DNA of 64,000 nucleotides, from NCBI RefSeq assembly GCF_002514725.1, contig NZ_NTLB01000006.1, positions 310,001 to 374,000 on the forward strand, read 5' to 3'. The notes under the pieces were generated by a model that was not told the DNA's origin, searched no databases, and saw nothing but the letters and a program-made list of their open reading frames with translations. This document shows, one piece after another, positions 28,806-38,162 of the stretch. The stretch comes from Mangrovitalea sediminis. GTDB lineage: Bacteria > Pseudomonadota > Gammaproteobacteria > Pseudomonadales > Oleiphilaceae. Numbering within the stretch: the stretch's first letter is position 1; each line of letters opens with the position of its first letter. The translations under genes were made by a program, and so were the position numbers.

Positions 28806-31800
28806 TTATTGAGAGGATTTTATCTTGTTGCGCAATATGGCTATGTTAGAAAAAAATGTAAATGCATCTTTAGTCACCGGCGCGACATGAAATTCGCTCA
28901 AGAGACCATTGAACGCGCGGTAATAAGAGTCGTAGGAGGTTGAAGACAGCGTATCAGCACTGACGGTCTGAAAGTACATTACATAACTTGCAACAACGCC
29001 CTCTAAATTGGCAGTAAGACACGCCATCCCCAAACAACTTTTATACGATTCGAAGTTTTTAACCTCATCTTCTGCAAGATAGTCGTCGATCTGCTTAGTC
29101 GCGTCAGACTTCTGTTCATTACCGTGATCGAGCAAATAAACTACGATATCGGCCGCGGTCAAGGGTTTCCTTATCACTCCATCATTCGTCGTCCCATACT
29201 TCACTTTGTAGTTACCGCCAATATCAACCCCATTGCGCGTAATATCCGCGTTCGAAGCGGAGACCTGTATACCCGTGCCGGCATCCGGCGTCTTGTAGGT
29301 CAACGTGATACCCGTGACGCTATCTCCAGTCACGCCCAAAGCCGATGTCAGGGAAGCATAATTGATGTCCCCGGTATATGCCGTTGAGCCATCGTACGTT
29401 TTAGTGAGCGCCGCCGGAGGCGACAGGGTAACCGGTTTGGGGGTAATCGTGGCAGCGGCATTGCCCTGCATGGTTAGCGCGTAATCGCTGTTATCCAGCT
29501 TCAAACCGCCGAACGTGACCGTCTTGGCTGTCGCCACATCCTGGCTGTTGTAGGTGCCCGTCGCCGTCCCGGTGAAGTTCACGACATCGCCCGAGAACGG
29601 CTTGCCATCCCCAGCGGTGCCGGAGCCGACGGCCTCCGCCGCCAGCAGCACCGGTGTTCCACCGACCACCGCCAACGTTGTCCCGTCATACACCTTGCTG
29701 GCCGGCACCGTCAGCCCACTCATCGTCAGCGCTTTGGGGTTGATGGTCACCGTGGTATTGGCGGTCGGCAGCACGTAGTTACTGGCCTTGCCGCCATTGG
29801 TACCGTCACCCAGGGTCAGCGTGGCCGTCTTATTGGCCGTGGCGACGTGGGCGCTACTGAGCGTAAGGCCGCTGTAGGTGAGGGTTTGATTGCCGGCCAG
29901 ATTGGACAGCGTCACCGTTCCATTGCCCAGCCCCGTGGTCCCATCGTAAGTCTTGGACACGGTGGCAGAGAGCGCCCGCTTGTTCACCGTCAGGCTGTTG
30001 TGCGCCAGGGTGATGGTGTAATCGCTCAAGCTATGGCCGGTGGCCAGGTTGAGGGACGGGGTCAACAGGTTGGCCGTCGTATCGTAGTAGTAGGTACCCG
30101 CATCCAGATAACTGGTCAGCGCACTACCCCAGCTTCCCGCCCCCAGGGAATCCCCGGACTCCAGGCTTCCACTGGTGATCGTCCAACTTCCCGCACTCAG
30201 GCTGGGCGCAGACGTGTCCCCGTAGGTGCGGCTGGTGTTGACATAGGCCAGTGTGATGTTAATCGAGGCCGTGGCGGCTGAGAACGTCAGGCTGGGATAG
30301 CTGCCATTTGAGAGGGTCCAAAAGGCCGTATTCCAGTTCGGATTGGCATTGCCGTTGGCGGTGGTGGCGCTGGTGAAGTTCGCAGCCGTCTGCATGTTGG
30401 CCGTCGTCATGCCCGTCGCGATCGTGCCGGCGCTGGTCGACTGGCCACTCGTGGTGGTATCCCAGAAATTCCCGGCGCCGGTCAGTCCGGGCGTTGTGGC
30501 GCCGATCAGACCACCGGCGTTGTGCCCACCCGAAGCCAGCGTAACACTGCCCGCTGCATAGCTCGTGTTCAGGGTACCGGAACCGTCGGCATAACCGATT
30601 AGCCCCCCCACATCCTGAATACCGCTGACAGCACCCGTGGCGTAGCTGTCAGTGGTACTGCCAGCCATCTGGATACCGACCAGGCCGCCAATACCGCCAT
30701 CGATCCCCCCCCCGTTATAGGTATTACCGGCCGTATCGTTGGTGCCGGTTACGGTGGCGGAGGAGCGGCTACGCTGAATGATGCCGTCGTTTTGTCCGAC
30801 CAAGCCGCCGATGGCAGTAATAGCCGTCGACGTTGCGGTGGTGCCGGTGACCGTCCCCGTCGAGTAAACATGATTGACCGTACCCTGGTTGTCTCCGGCC
30901 AAAGCACCGACATAGCGCGTGCCGGTGACGCTGGCATTGGTGATGCCAATGTTCTGCACAAGGCCAGAGGGACCGATGTTCCCGAACATCCCCAGATATT
31001 CCAGGGTTGTTGACGATATATTGATCTTATTGACCACATGGCCCAGACCGTCGAACGTTCCCCTAAAGCCGTAATTTGGGCTGTTGATGTTAGTAGGATC
31101 CGTCGCCCCACCAATCGGTGTCCAGCTCCCACTGGCGGTCACATTGTTGCCGAGAACGTAATGCACCGTCGTGTCCTCAAGCGTCATGCCCTGAAGTCCG
31201 GTCTGATCGGTCAACACGGTGTAGTTGATCAGCGTGCCGTCAGTGGCCTTCTGGGTCGTAAAGGTGGAGGTGGCCGTCAGATTGACCGGCGCATCCACAA
31301 AATAGTCCCCTGCCGGGGTATTCGCGGTGGTATTGCTCTGCGCATACTTCAGTGCCAGCCCGCCGCCTGCCGGCACACTGATCGCGGAATTGATGTCGAT
31401 GTTACGCCAGGCATTGAGGGTGAGCGTATTGGCCGCACTCCAGCTCACGGTGTCGTTGACGAAGATATCGCCATTCCCCGAGGAAGTGCCGCTACCGCAG
31501 GTGGCACCGGTACAGGATACGCTGCCGCTGGAGGTCTGAATGGTGACATTCCCGGCGCCCAGGGCTGTCGCCAGGGCTGCTCCCGTCATATCGCCGCCGC
31601 TGGCCGCGATCGTGAAGTCATAGGGGTCGAGCAGCCACTGGCCGCTCTGTCCATTCGACGCACCGGTACGGACACTGGCCGAGTCAGTAATGGCAAGGTG
31701 TGTGCCGCTGGTCTCGACAAAGCCGCCATCGCCCGACTGGCTGCCGCCCTGCGCACTGATGCTGCCGCTGATCACGGTCTGGCTCGCGCTGTTCGACAAA

Positions 31801-32768
31801 TCAGAGATCAGGCTGGCCGTGCCGCCCTTGCCGTTCGCACCGGCATCCACGTTGATGCTGCCGCTATCATTCACCGAGCTGCTCGCCAGGAGGCGCACGG
31901 TGCCGCCATCATTCACGATGCCCTGCGCCTCGATGGCACCGCTGTTCACCACCTGCCCCAGCAACTGGTCCGCGGACCGGGCGGACATGATCACCTTGCC
32001 GCCATCGGCTTTGACCAGATGCCGGTTCTCGACCAGGGTGTTGATACTCGCCTTGTCCACCTGTACGTCGATCAACTGATTGCCGGTAAGGTTGAGCGTG
32101 ACCGCGTCACCCGCCGCCATCGCGACCGTACCCATGTTCGCCTCGATCACGCCGTCATTGCGGACCTCCGGCGCCAGCATGGCCACGTACTTCGCATTGA
32201 TGCTTCCCTGGTTGATGACACCGGCGCTGGTGCCGTCCCGGGTAAAGCGATTGTTGCCGTCGAGGAAATCCTTATCGCGAATGTTCAACGTGGACGCAAT
32301 CAGACCGCCGACATTGACCTGCGCCCCCGGCGCAAACAATACGCCGTTCGGGTTAACCAGAAACACCTGGCCATTGGCCGACAGCGAGCCGTAGATCGCC
32401 GACGGATCACTGCCGGTGACGCGGTTGAGTGCCACCGCACTGCTGGAAGGCTGCTGGAATTTGACACTGGCCTGGCTGCCAACGTTGAACGAATTCCAGT
32501 TGATGATGGCCTTATTGCTGCCTTGCTGGATCGTCATGGCATTACCGGACTGCGTAATCGCCGCCTGACCGGCCACAACCTGCCCCCCCGTCGGCAAGGC
32601 ACCCGGCGCCGGGGCAGCCAGGACGGATTGCGCCATAACAGCACCCACTACAACGCCCGCGACGCGCTTTACGGTGTTTGCAGTTTTGCCATGGGCAACC
32701 GCATGTTCAGATGCCACAGTGTAGGCCTGGCGAGCGTTGCTCCAGACAATGCGATAGACCTTATTCAT
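28806..32768 (-). CDS. Two-partner-secretion exoprotein TpsA (filamentous-haemagglutinin-like adhesin)
   Basis: 1320 residues. Domains in order: an extended signal peptide (MNKVYRIVWSNARQAYTVASE, cleavage near residue 51), the TPS/haemagglutination secretion domain at about 55-190 (NSFNVGSQASVKFQQ, VFLVNPNGVLFAPGA), a beta-helix region, four GLUG-type repeats at about 620-755 (such as GGLVGQNDG), an MBG-like segment near 850 and three YDG repeats at about 935-1190 (KTYDGTT, KVYDGTT, KTYDGST), then about 130 unmatched C-terminal residues. The only cysteines are two C-x4-C pairs, 419/424 and 1245/1250. It is secreted by the TpsB encoded 56 bases upstream and probably acts as a surface adhesin. 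There is no VENN motif or immunity gene, so it is not a CDI toxin. Confidence 0.9.
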   Translation of the reverse strand: MNKVYRIVWSNARQAYTVASEHAVAHGKTANTVKRVAGVVVGAVMAQSVLAAPAPGALPTGGQVVAGQAAITQSGNAMTIQQGSNKAIINWNSFNVGSQASVKFQQPSSSAVALNRVTGSDPSAIYGSLSANGQVFLVNPNGVLFAPGAQVNVGGLIASTLNIRDKDFLDGNNRFTRDGTSAGVINQGSINAKYVAMLAPEVRNDGVIEANMGTVAMAAGDAVTLNLTGNQLIDVQVDKASINTLVENRHLVKADGGKVIMSARSADQLLGQVVNSGAIEAQGIVNDGGTVRLLASSSVNDSGSINVDAGANGKGGTASLISDLSNSASQTVISGSISAQGGSQSGDGGFVETSGTHLAITDSASVRTGASNGQSGQWLLDPYDFTIAASGGDMTGAALATALGAGNVTIQTSSGSVSCTGATCGSGTSSGNGDIFVNDTVSWSAANTLTLNAWRNIDINSAISVPAGGGLALKYAQSNTTANTPAGDYFVDAPVNLTATSTFTTQKATDGTLINYTVLTDQTGLQGMTLEDTTVHYVLGNNVTASGSWTPIGGATDPTNINSPNYGFRGTFDGLGHVVNKINISSTTLEYLGMFGNIGPSGLVQNIGITNASVTGTRYVGALAGDNQGTVNHVYSTGTVTGTTATSTAITAIGGLVGQNDGIIQRSRSSATVTGTNDTAGNTYNGGGIDGGIGGLVGIQMAGSTTDSYATGAVSGIQDVGGLIGYADGSGTLNTSYAAGSVTLASGGHNAGGLIGATTPGLTGAGNFWDTTTSGQSTSAGTIATGMTTANMQTAANFTSATTANGNANPNWNTAFWTLSNGSYPSLTFSAATASINITLAYVNTSRTYGDTSAPSLSAGSWTITSGSLESGDSLGAGSWGSALTSYLDAGTYYYDTTANLLTPSLNLATGHSLSDYTITLAHNSLTVNKRALSATVSKTYDGTTGLGNGTVTLSNLAGNQTLTYSGLTLSSAHVATANKTATLTLGDGTNGGKASNYVLPTANTTVTINPKALTMSGLTVPASKVYDGTTLAVVGGTPVLLAAEAVGSGTAGDGKPFSGDVVNFTGTATGTYNSQDVATAKTVTFGGLKLDNSDYALTMQGNAAATITPKPVTLSPPAALTKTYDGSTAYTGDINYASLTSALGVTGDSVTGITLTYKTPDAGTGIQVSASNADITRNGVDIGGNYKVKYGTTNDGVIRKPLTAADIVVYLLDHGNEQKSDATKQIDDYLAEDEVKNFESYKSCLGMACLTANLEGVVASYVMYFQTVSADTLSSTSYDSYYRAFNGLLSEFHVAPVTKDAFTFFSNIAILRNKIKSSQ

Positions 32769-32824
32769 GTTACTGCTCCCGAAGACTTCAATGCTTTTAG
32801 TGTGAGATCACTGGGCGTTTCGAT

Positions 32825-34546
32825 TCAGAACTGGGCGTTTAGGGCTACCCAGACACGCACACTGTTGCCACTACCGTCGACGTTATGATGATTGCTGTCC
32901 GCTCCAGGGTTGGAACCCAGCGGAGAGGCGATACTGCCCGTCAAGAGGCAGGAACGAGCTATACGCCAGTCCATACCTGCTCCGGCACCACTCAAGGTAT
33001 AGTTATTCGGCTGTCCGGAATTGGACGCATTCCAGGTCGACCACAGGCTGTGGTTCAACCGAATACCACCGGCGTCATAGAACAGGTGACCGGTCAGGGC
33101 CTGCCCCAGCGACCGGCTCACATCGAGATTGAAGAGCCAGCCTTCATCGCCGGTCGCTTCGCCTACCGGGTAGGCGCGGACGCCATAGGGGCCGCCAAGG
33201 GATATCTGCTGGGCGGAGTCGAGGTTATCGCCGGCGAACTGGCCATGCAGCGTGGCATTGAGGTTCCAGTCATAAGGCAGGCTGCTCAACCAGCCGAAGT
33301 TATAGGTCAGCTTGTAGAAGGCGCCCTGTGCCTGGCGCGTCGCAGTATCGGTGGCTCGTGCCGTGGCATTTGTCTCGTCGCTGTTACCCGCGAAGACGTT
33401 CGCACCAAAACTCAGCACCCCACCACCCAGGCGGGGCGTTACGGTGTAGCCGGAAAGGCCGAGGTTGAAGGCGCGATCACGAAGATTGCTGGTTTCCCCG
33501 GCAATCGTGCGTTCCACCAGTTTCTGGTCGTTGTAGTTCCCGGTGAGGCTCAGGTTAAAGCCGACACGTCGTGCCAGGGGATAGCTCGCTGAGAGCCCCT
33601 CCGTGTTGGCGGTCCCTTTGGAGTCCAGTGCGGAAAATGCCGACGTGATCAGGTGATAATCCAGGTAGGACGCGTTGACACCGAGGCGCAAACCGCGATT
33701 GCCTACCGCCAGGCCGTAGTCAGCCCGCACATAGTTACTGCCCTGCGATTTGTTGACGAGCAGCGACGCAGCATCGAAATGCCCGGTGGGGTTGTTCAAC
33801 CGGATGCTACCGTTCGCCTGCAAACGCCCCGTCGCATAGGAGCCCTCGTTGTTCACACCCACGCCATAACTGAACAACGGCTGATCAATCGCCAGCACGT
33901 CCAGGTTGATCTCCGCCTCTTCACTGCCAGGCGCGAGTGAGGTCTTCACCTTAACGCCTGGTTGCTCGTTCAGGATGCTCAGCGCCTCCCCCAACTGGGG
34001 AAGGTTGAACGGCGCCCCTTTTGGCAAGCGGTGATCGATAAAGCCTTTTACACGCGCGTCATCGATACGCGTGCCTTTCTGGTCAATCTTTATACTTCCC
34101 CGCTTGCCTTCGATGACCCGGATAAGCACGATGCCATCTTTAATCTCTTGCGGCGGCAGGATCACGCGTGCGATATAGCCTTTGCTGACATAATAGTTCG
34201 TGATGACATAGGTCAGAGCACGCAGCTGGTTCAGGGTAAGCTTGTGGCCGATCGCACCTTTCAGCACGTTCTGCAGTTCAGATGCCGGGACCAGGACAGC
34301 CCCCTCGACCCGAAACCCCTTGACGAGGATCGTGGGTCCCTGCGGAGTCTGGGGCGACTCAGGTGTGGCCGGTTGGATCTGCTGAGGTTCAGCGGGCGCC
34401 GTGCCGGGAGGTTTCGGCTGTTGTTGGAGCAACTGTCCTGCATTCGGGGCTGTTTGGGCGGCAACGCCGCTCGCCAATAGGATGGAAAAAACTGCGGCAA
34501 AAGACTGCCGGAACACCATGCCATGGTGCCCTGCTCGGATACGCAT
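32825..34546 (-). CDS. TpsB outer-membrane transporter (ShlB/FhaC/HecB family)
   Basis: 573 residues from the ATG at 34546. A signal peptide (about 1-31) is followed by a Gln/Pro-rich linker, POTRA domains at about 70-225 (ILVKGFRVEGAVLVPASEL, LRALTYVITNYYVSKGYIARVILPPQ) and a 16-strand barrel. The conserved loop-6 motif reads VRAY (usually VRGY), and the late motif is FYDAGGIRLNH. It exports the TpsA protein through the outer membrane. The pair is in the usual B-A order and likely one transcript from the promoter at 34665-34692. Confidence 0.92.
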   Translation of the reverse strand: MRIRAGHHGMVFRQSFAAVFSILLASGVAAQTAPNAGQLLQQQPKPPGTAPAEPQQIQPATPESPQTPQGPTILVKGFRVEGAVLVPASELQNVLKGAIGHKLTLNQLRALTYVITNYYVSKGYIARVILPPQEIKDGIVLIRVIEGKRGSIKIDQKGTRIDDARVKGFIDHRLPKGAPFNLPQLGEALSILNEQPGVKVKTSLAPGSEEAEINLDVLAIDQPLFSYGVGVNNEGSYATGRLQANGSIRLNNPTGHFDAASLLVNKSQGSNYVRADYGLAVGNRGLRLGVNASYLDYHLITSAFSALDSKGTANTEGLSASYPLARRVGFNLSLTGNYNDQKLVERTIAGETSNLRDRAFNLGLSGYTVTPRLGGGVLSFGANVFAGNSDETNATARATDTATRQAQGAFYKLTYNFGWLSSLPYDWNLNATLHGQFAGDNLDSAQQISLGGPYGVRAYPVGEATGDEGWLFNLDVSRSLGQALTGHLFYDAGGIRLNHSLWSTWNASNSGQPNNYTLSGAGAGMDWRIARSCLLTGSIASPLGSNPGADSNHHNVDGSGNSVRVWVALNAQF

Positions 34547-34664
34547 CAAGCCCCCTTCGAATTCAGGATTTGTACAAAACGTTTAGTATTATTTCGCCAA
34601 CTTTAGGAAGGATCAGACCTTCGGTGCCGACTGAACCCGGCAAAATCGAACAGTCCTTCATTTT

Positions 34665-34692
34665 TTTATAACCCAGCATTAATTTTTTGCAA
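34665..34692 (-). promoter_or_regulatory. Promoter for tpsB-tpsA
   Basis: On the minus strand TTGCAA (34687-34692) and TATAAA (34665-34670) are separated by 16 bases in a very AT-rich stretch, about 110 bases upstream of the tpsB start. The low GC contrasts with the flanking genes. Confidence 0.55.
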
Positions 34693-34735
34693 GATTCCTA
34701 CGAAATTAAATCATCGGCGCTCAGAGACAGTCACG

Positions 34736-35059
34736 ATGACCCCAGCAAAGGAAAACGATACATCGATTTTTCGCGTCGCCCTGAACCGGGCCTGGGGATC
34801 GTCCGTGGAGATCGGGGTCAAGGTTGTCGCCGAGAACAGCTACACCGGCGAGGAGCGCCATATCGTCTCCGCCTACGTCACCTTTTTGGCATTGGACGAA
34901 TTCGGGCACCCGGTGAATGTCCCTCACGTGATACCGGAGACCGATGTGCAGAGACGCCGTTTCGAAGAGGCGGACATGCGCCGTGAAGCCCGCCTGACAA
35001 TGCGGCAGCAATTGAAGGATTACCGGGCAGGTGTTTCCGCGGCCAATCCACTCACCTGA
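34736..35059 (+). pseudogene. C-terminal fragment of an acyl-CoA thioesterase (hot-dog fold)
   Basis: 107 residues. From VALNRAWGSSVEIGVKVVAE through HIVSAYVTFLALDEFGHPVNV and IPETDVQRRRFEEADMRREARL it matches the second half of cytosolic-type acyl-CoA thioesterases. Complete proteins begin with about 60-70 further residues containing the catalytic segment (GRLLEWMD-like). That half is missing, and the AT-rich bases directly upstream do not encode it in any forward frame I could read. There is no good ribosome-binding site before the ATG. It is most likely a remnant cut when the adjacent TPS locus was inserted or rearranged; a functional short protein is less likely. Confidence 0.75.
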
Positions 35060-35093
35060 GACCGGCCGCTTTCAGCGCGCAGACTGCTTCCCG

Positions 35094-35909
35094 TCAGACG
35101 GCAACTCCCAGCGGCGGCGTCTCTGGCACCCCACTGCCCTGGCGGGCAGGTTTGGGTTCACGGGCCACAACACAGGGATTCTCGGACCAGTGCAGGATCT
35201 CAAGGGAACCATCGAACCCCTCGGTCAACGCGGTGCAATGCTCCACCCAGTCACCATCGTTGCAATAGAGGCCGTTGCGCCCCTGACGAAAGCCGGCCAC
35301 ATGGATATGGCCGCAGATGAAGCCGTCGCGATGGTCCCGTTCGGCCGCCGTCAGTGCCGCCTGCTCGAAGCGGCGGATAAAGGCCTGAGCCTTCCCAATC
35401 CGCTGTTTCAGCCAGGCGGCCAGGGACCAATAGGGTTTGCCACGCATCCGCCGCCAGGCATGACAGCCGCGATTGAGCCATAACAGGAATTCATGGGCCC
35501 GTTCGCCCACCAACAGCAACAACGGGCTGTAGCGCACGACCTGATCGAACTGATCGCCGTGACAGACGACGAACCGGCGACCATCGGCATTCTCGTGAAT
35601 AGCGGTGCTGCGCACTTCGATACCGGCCAGCGACTGGCCACAGAAATTACGCATCTCGACGTCGTGATTGCCGGGTACGTAGACCACCTCAGTCCCGCTA
35701 TTGGCAAGCGCCACAAGCTTGGCGATAACCGCCTGGTGACTCGGCGGGAAACGCATCTTCCGCTGCATCGCGATAAGATCGAGAATGTCACCCACGAGAT
35801 AGAGTTTCTGACACTGGACATGCTCCAGGAAATCCAGCAGATAATCCGCCTGACAATCCGGAGAGCCCAGATGCACATCGGATATGAACACGCTGCGGTA
35901 GCTATACAT
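35094..35909 (-). CDS. Calcineurin-like metallophosphoesterase, LpxH-related
   Basis: 271 residues from the ATG at 35909, with GGGAGGG upstream; the longer frame to 36038 lacks support. Metallophosphoesterase motifs in order: FISDVHLGS, LVGDILDL, VYVPGNHDVEMR, VVCHGDQFDQ and CGHIHVAGF. This is the second, larger type often annotated as UDP-2,3-diacylglucosamine diphosphatase; true LpxH is shorter and starts differently. A lipid A role is therefore possible but not shown. Confidence 0.8.
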   Translation of the reverse strand: MYSYRSVFISDVHLGSPDCQADYLLDFLEHVQCQKLYLVGDILDLIAMQRKMRFPPSHQAVIAKLVALANSGTEVVYVPGNHDVEMRNFCGQSLAGIEVRSTAIHENADGRRFVVCHGDQFDQVVRYSPLLLLVGERAHEFLLWLNRGCHAWRRMRGKPYWSLAAWLKQRIGKAQAFIRRFEQAALTAAERDHRDGFICGHIHVAGFRQGRNGLYCNDGDWVEHCTALTEGFDGSLEILHWSENPCVVAREPKPARQGSGVPETPPLGVAV

Positions 35910-36132
35910 GTGCACCCTCCCATGAACTGGCAGGTCCATGGTTGCGCCAGGGGGTGACGCCAACGTGACGGCTTGACGACAGTTCGGTGACAGCCGCTTG
36001 AGAAAGCCGGGACTATCCCGGAAAATCCCTCTGGGCACGGGGCTTTCGCCGATACAGACAGCTCGTCATTGCCCTGTCATGTCAAAACAGGACCCTATCC
36101 AGGCCGGGAACGATAAGGAATAACGACCGCTT

Positions 36133-36906
36133 ATGGCGCTATCGGTTCATTTTCTGGGTGTTGGCAGCGCTGGCGCCAATGCCTTGGGTAATGCCAGCCT
36201 GGTGCTGGAACAGGCGCAGTCGCCCCTGCTGCTCATCGATTGCGGTTTCACCGTTCCCTCGGGGTTCGAGGAAGCCTACGGCCGCCCGCCTCCCGCTGTT
36301 TTCCTGACACACCTGCACCTGGACCACGCGGGTGGCCTGGAGGCGCTGTTCTATCGCCTTCGGTTCGGCGGCCATTATCCGCTGACCAAGCTGTTCGTGC
36401 CTGCGCCGTTGATACCCGCCCTGCAATCTCGACTGGCGGATTATCCCGGACAGGTTGCAGAAGGCGGCAGTAACTTCTGGGACGTCTTCCAACTCTGTCC
36501 CGTCAGCGACCGCTTCTGGCTCGACGATCTCTGCTTTCGCGTTTTCCCCACCCGACACCATCTGCCAGGTTCCGCCTGGGGGTTGGCACTCCCCGGCCAG
36601 TTCTTTTATTCCGGCGACACCCGCCCGATTCCGGAGCAGGTGGTGGCCCATGCCAGTCAGGGAGAACGGATTTTCCATGACTGCGCGCTGACCGGAAACC
36701 CTTCGCACACGGGGCTGGAGGATCTGCTGAGGGAATATACGGACGAACAACGGCGACGCATGGTCGTCTACCATTACCACAGCAGCCGGGAGGCTGCGGT
36801 CATGCGAGAGAGGGGTCTTCAGGTCGCCAATCCCGGAGACCGGTTCGACCTGTCTTTGCCGGGCCCAGTGCGACACGCGCCCCCCTCATCCACGCCTGTT
36901 GGTTAA
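36133..36906 (+). CDS. Metallo-beta-lactamase-fold hydrolase (RNase Z-like)
   Basis: 257 residues. The MBL zinc motif is FLTHLHLDHAGGLE (HxHxDH) at about residues 58-71. Later ligands appear as TRHHLPGSAWGLAL, FFYSGDTRPIP, FHDCALTGNPSHTGLEDLL and VYHYHS. The N-terminus HFLGVGSAGANALGNASLVLE resembles the RNase Z/arylsulfatase group. The substrate is unknown. It is divergent from the LpxH-like gene and tail-to-tail with cmoM. Confidence 0.8.
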   Translation: MALSVHFLGVGSAGANALGNASLVLEQAQSPLLLIDCGFTVPSGFEEAYGRPPPAVFLTHLHLDHAGGLEALFYRLRFGGHYPLTKLFVPAPLIPALQSRLADYPGQVAEGGSNFWDVFQLCPVSDRFWLDDLCFRVFPTRHHLPGSAWGLALPGQFFYSGDTRPIPEQVVAHASQGERIFHDCALTGNPSHTGLEDLLREYTDEQRRRMVVYHYHSSREAAVMRERGLQVANPGDRFDLSLPGPVRHAPPSSTPVG

Positions 36907-36913
36907 CCGACGT

Positions 36914-37699
36914 CTAAAGGGCGGGCTTTCGCGCCAGGAGGTGGATGTAGCGCGCCAGGCTGCGATAGGGCTCCTGGCGGGAAAGAAAGGCCTCCGTCTC
37001 GATAACCTCGTTCAAAGACGCCTGTTCCGGATCGGCCATATAATCGGAAAAGATACGAATGCCGCTGAAGCAGGCCACCTCAAAACCCAGGTCTTCCAGC
37101 GCAGCATGGACGGCTTGCGGCTCCAGGGGACTGATCGGCGCCAGACTTTTTCGGCGTCCGCGCAGATAACCGCGCCGAACACGTTCCAGATTGCCTTGCA
37201 TCAGGTTTGACCAGACAGCGGCATGACGGTTGTAGAACATCAGGGAAAGCCAGCCTCCCGGTGCAACTTGGCCGGCAATGCCCGGCAGTGCTGCAAAAGG
37301 GTCCGCCAGCCACTCCAGGAGTGCGTGGGCCAAGACCAGTTGGCCGGCCGGGATTCCGTCCGGCAGCTCCTGCACTCTCGCGGTCACCCAGCGCACCCGG
37401 TCGATATCCTGCCCCTGTTCCTGCCAGTACCGACGGGCCAGGGCCTGCATCTCCTGAGCTGGCTCAACCAGCGTGAGCTGATGCCCCAGCGCTGCCAGAC
37501 GACAGCTGATCTGCCCCACCCCGGCGCCAAGATCCAACACACTCATCGGCGTTTCACCGGACACCAGCGCCGGCAGCATATCCTCAAAATCACGCCAGAG
37601 CAGTGCTAACCGCACAGCCCCTTTCCGCGTGCCATAGATATTGCGCAGGAAACGGTCGGAAACGCCGTTGAAGATTCGATCTTTGCGATGACGTTGCAT
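36914..37699 (-). CDS. cmoM: tRNA 5-carboxymethoxyuridine methyltransferase CmoM
   Basis: 261 residues from the ATG at 37699 (GAGG five bases upstream), the same length as E. coli CmoM. The opening DRIFNGVSDRFLRNIYGTRKGAVRLALLW, the SAM motif SVLDLGAGVGQIS, LAHALLEWLADP, LSLMFYNRHAAVW and the ending RQEPYRSLARYIHLLARKP match CmoM closely. It methylates cmo5U34 to mcmo5U in tRNAs. The partner genes cmoA/cmoB are not in this window. Confidence 0.9.
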   Translation of the reverse strand: MQRHRKDRIFNGVSDRFLRNIYGTRKGAVRLALLWRDFEDMLPALVSGETPMSVLDLGAGVGQISCRLAALGHQLTLVEPAQEMQALARRYWQEQGQDIDRVRWVTARVQELPDGIPAGQLVLAHALLEWLADPFAALPGIAGQVAPGGWLSLMFYNRHAAVWSNLMQGNLERVRRGYLRGRRKSLAPISPLEPQAVHAALEDLGFEVACFSGIRIFSDYMADPEQASLNEVIETEAFLSRQEPYRSLARYIHLLARKPAL

Positions 37700-37895
37700 G
37701 GATGCCTCTACCACCTGCCACTCCTGGAACCGGAGACCCTTTTCGACACGCTGGCCTCAGTCATGGATCCATTGACAGCGCCCGACAAGACGCGCAGATT
37801 GATTTTACAAGGTTGTCGTATCGACAATGCCAAGCCACTCAACACTTCCGAACAGGATGTGCCGGTTCGGAAAGCCTAGCGGGAGGAGCCGCATC

Positions 37896-38162
37896 ATGTT
37901 ACTCAGACAAGCCCACAGCGGTCACCTGATTGACATCAGCGATATCGGTACCTTGACCGATCCTACCGAGACGCGGGTCATGGGACGACTGCTCTGGGGC
38001 GAAGAACTGCCCGAACCCGAATATTTCAATAAGCAGGACATGACATTTCCCTCCGGTGAACAACTCCCTCACTGCTGGTGGGATGTCCATTACCAGGAAG
38101 ACGATTACCGACGACTGCACCGCAATCCCCAGGAACAGGCACCGGGCTATAATGGCGCCTGA
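37896..38162 (+). CDS. Conserved small protein of unknown function
   Basis: 88 residues from the ATG at 37896, with GGGAGGAG seven bases upstream. Features: SGHLIDISDIGTLTDP, VMGRLLWGEELPEPEYFNKQ and FPSGEQLPHCWWDVHYQ. I recognise this as a type of short protein seen in Pseudomonas-like genomes, sometimes loosely called acetyltransferase, but no catalytic motif is visible. No signal peptide or membrane segment. Its last 16 bases overlap the end of the pseudouridine synthase gene on the other strand. Confidence 0.7.
   Translation: MLLRQAHSGHLIDISDIGTLTDPTETRVMGRLLWGEELPEPEYFNKQDMTFPSGEQLPHCWWDVHYQEDDYRRLHRNPQEQAPGYNGA

Noticed and set aside
28709-28852. 47-codon plus-strand frame that might be the missing N-terminal half of the thioesterase
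   Set aside because: Its first 20 codons ([20 protein letters not shown]) vaguely resemble YciA-type N-termini, but it overlaps the msrA ribosome-binding site, leaves no room for a promoter, loses any resemblance afterwards and belongs to a different thioesterase subtype from the fragment at 34736.
31038-32888. 616-codon plus-strand frame opposite tpsA
   Set aside because: It mirrors the repetitive, GC-rich tpsA gene, has no recognisable domain or ribosome-binding site, and tpsA is clearly the real gene. The long frames opposite aspS, guaA and guaB are shadows of the same kind.
28806-34546. Contact-dependent inhibition (CdiBA) system
   Set aside because: TpsA is only 1320 residues, lacks a VENN-type motif and toxin tip, and no small immunity gene lies downstream; msrA follows on the same strand.
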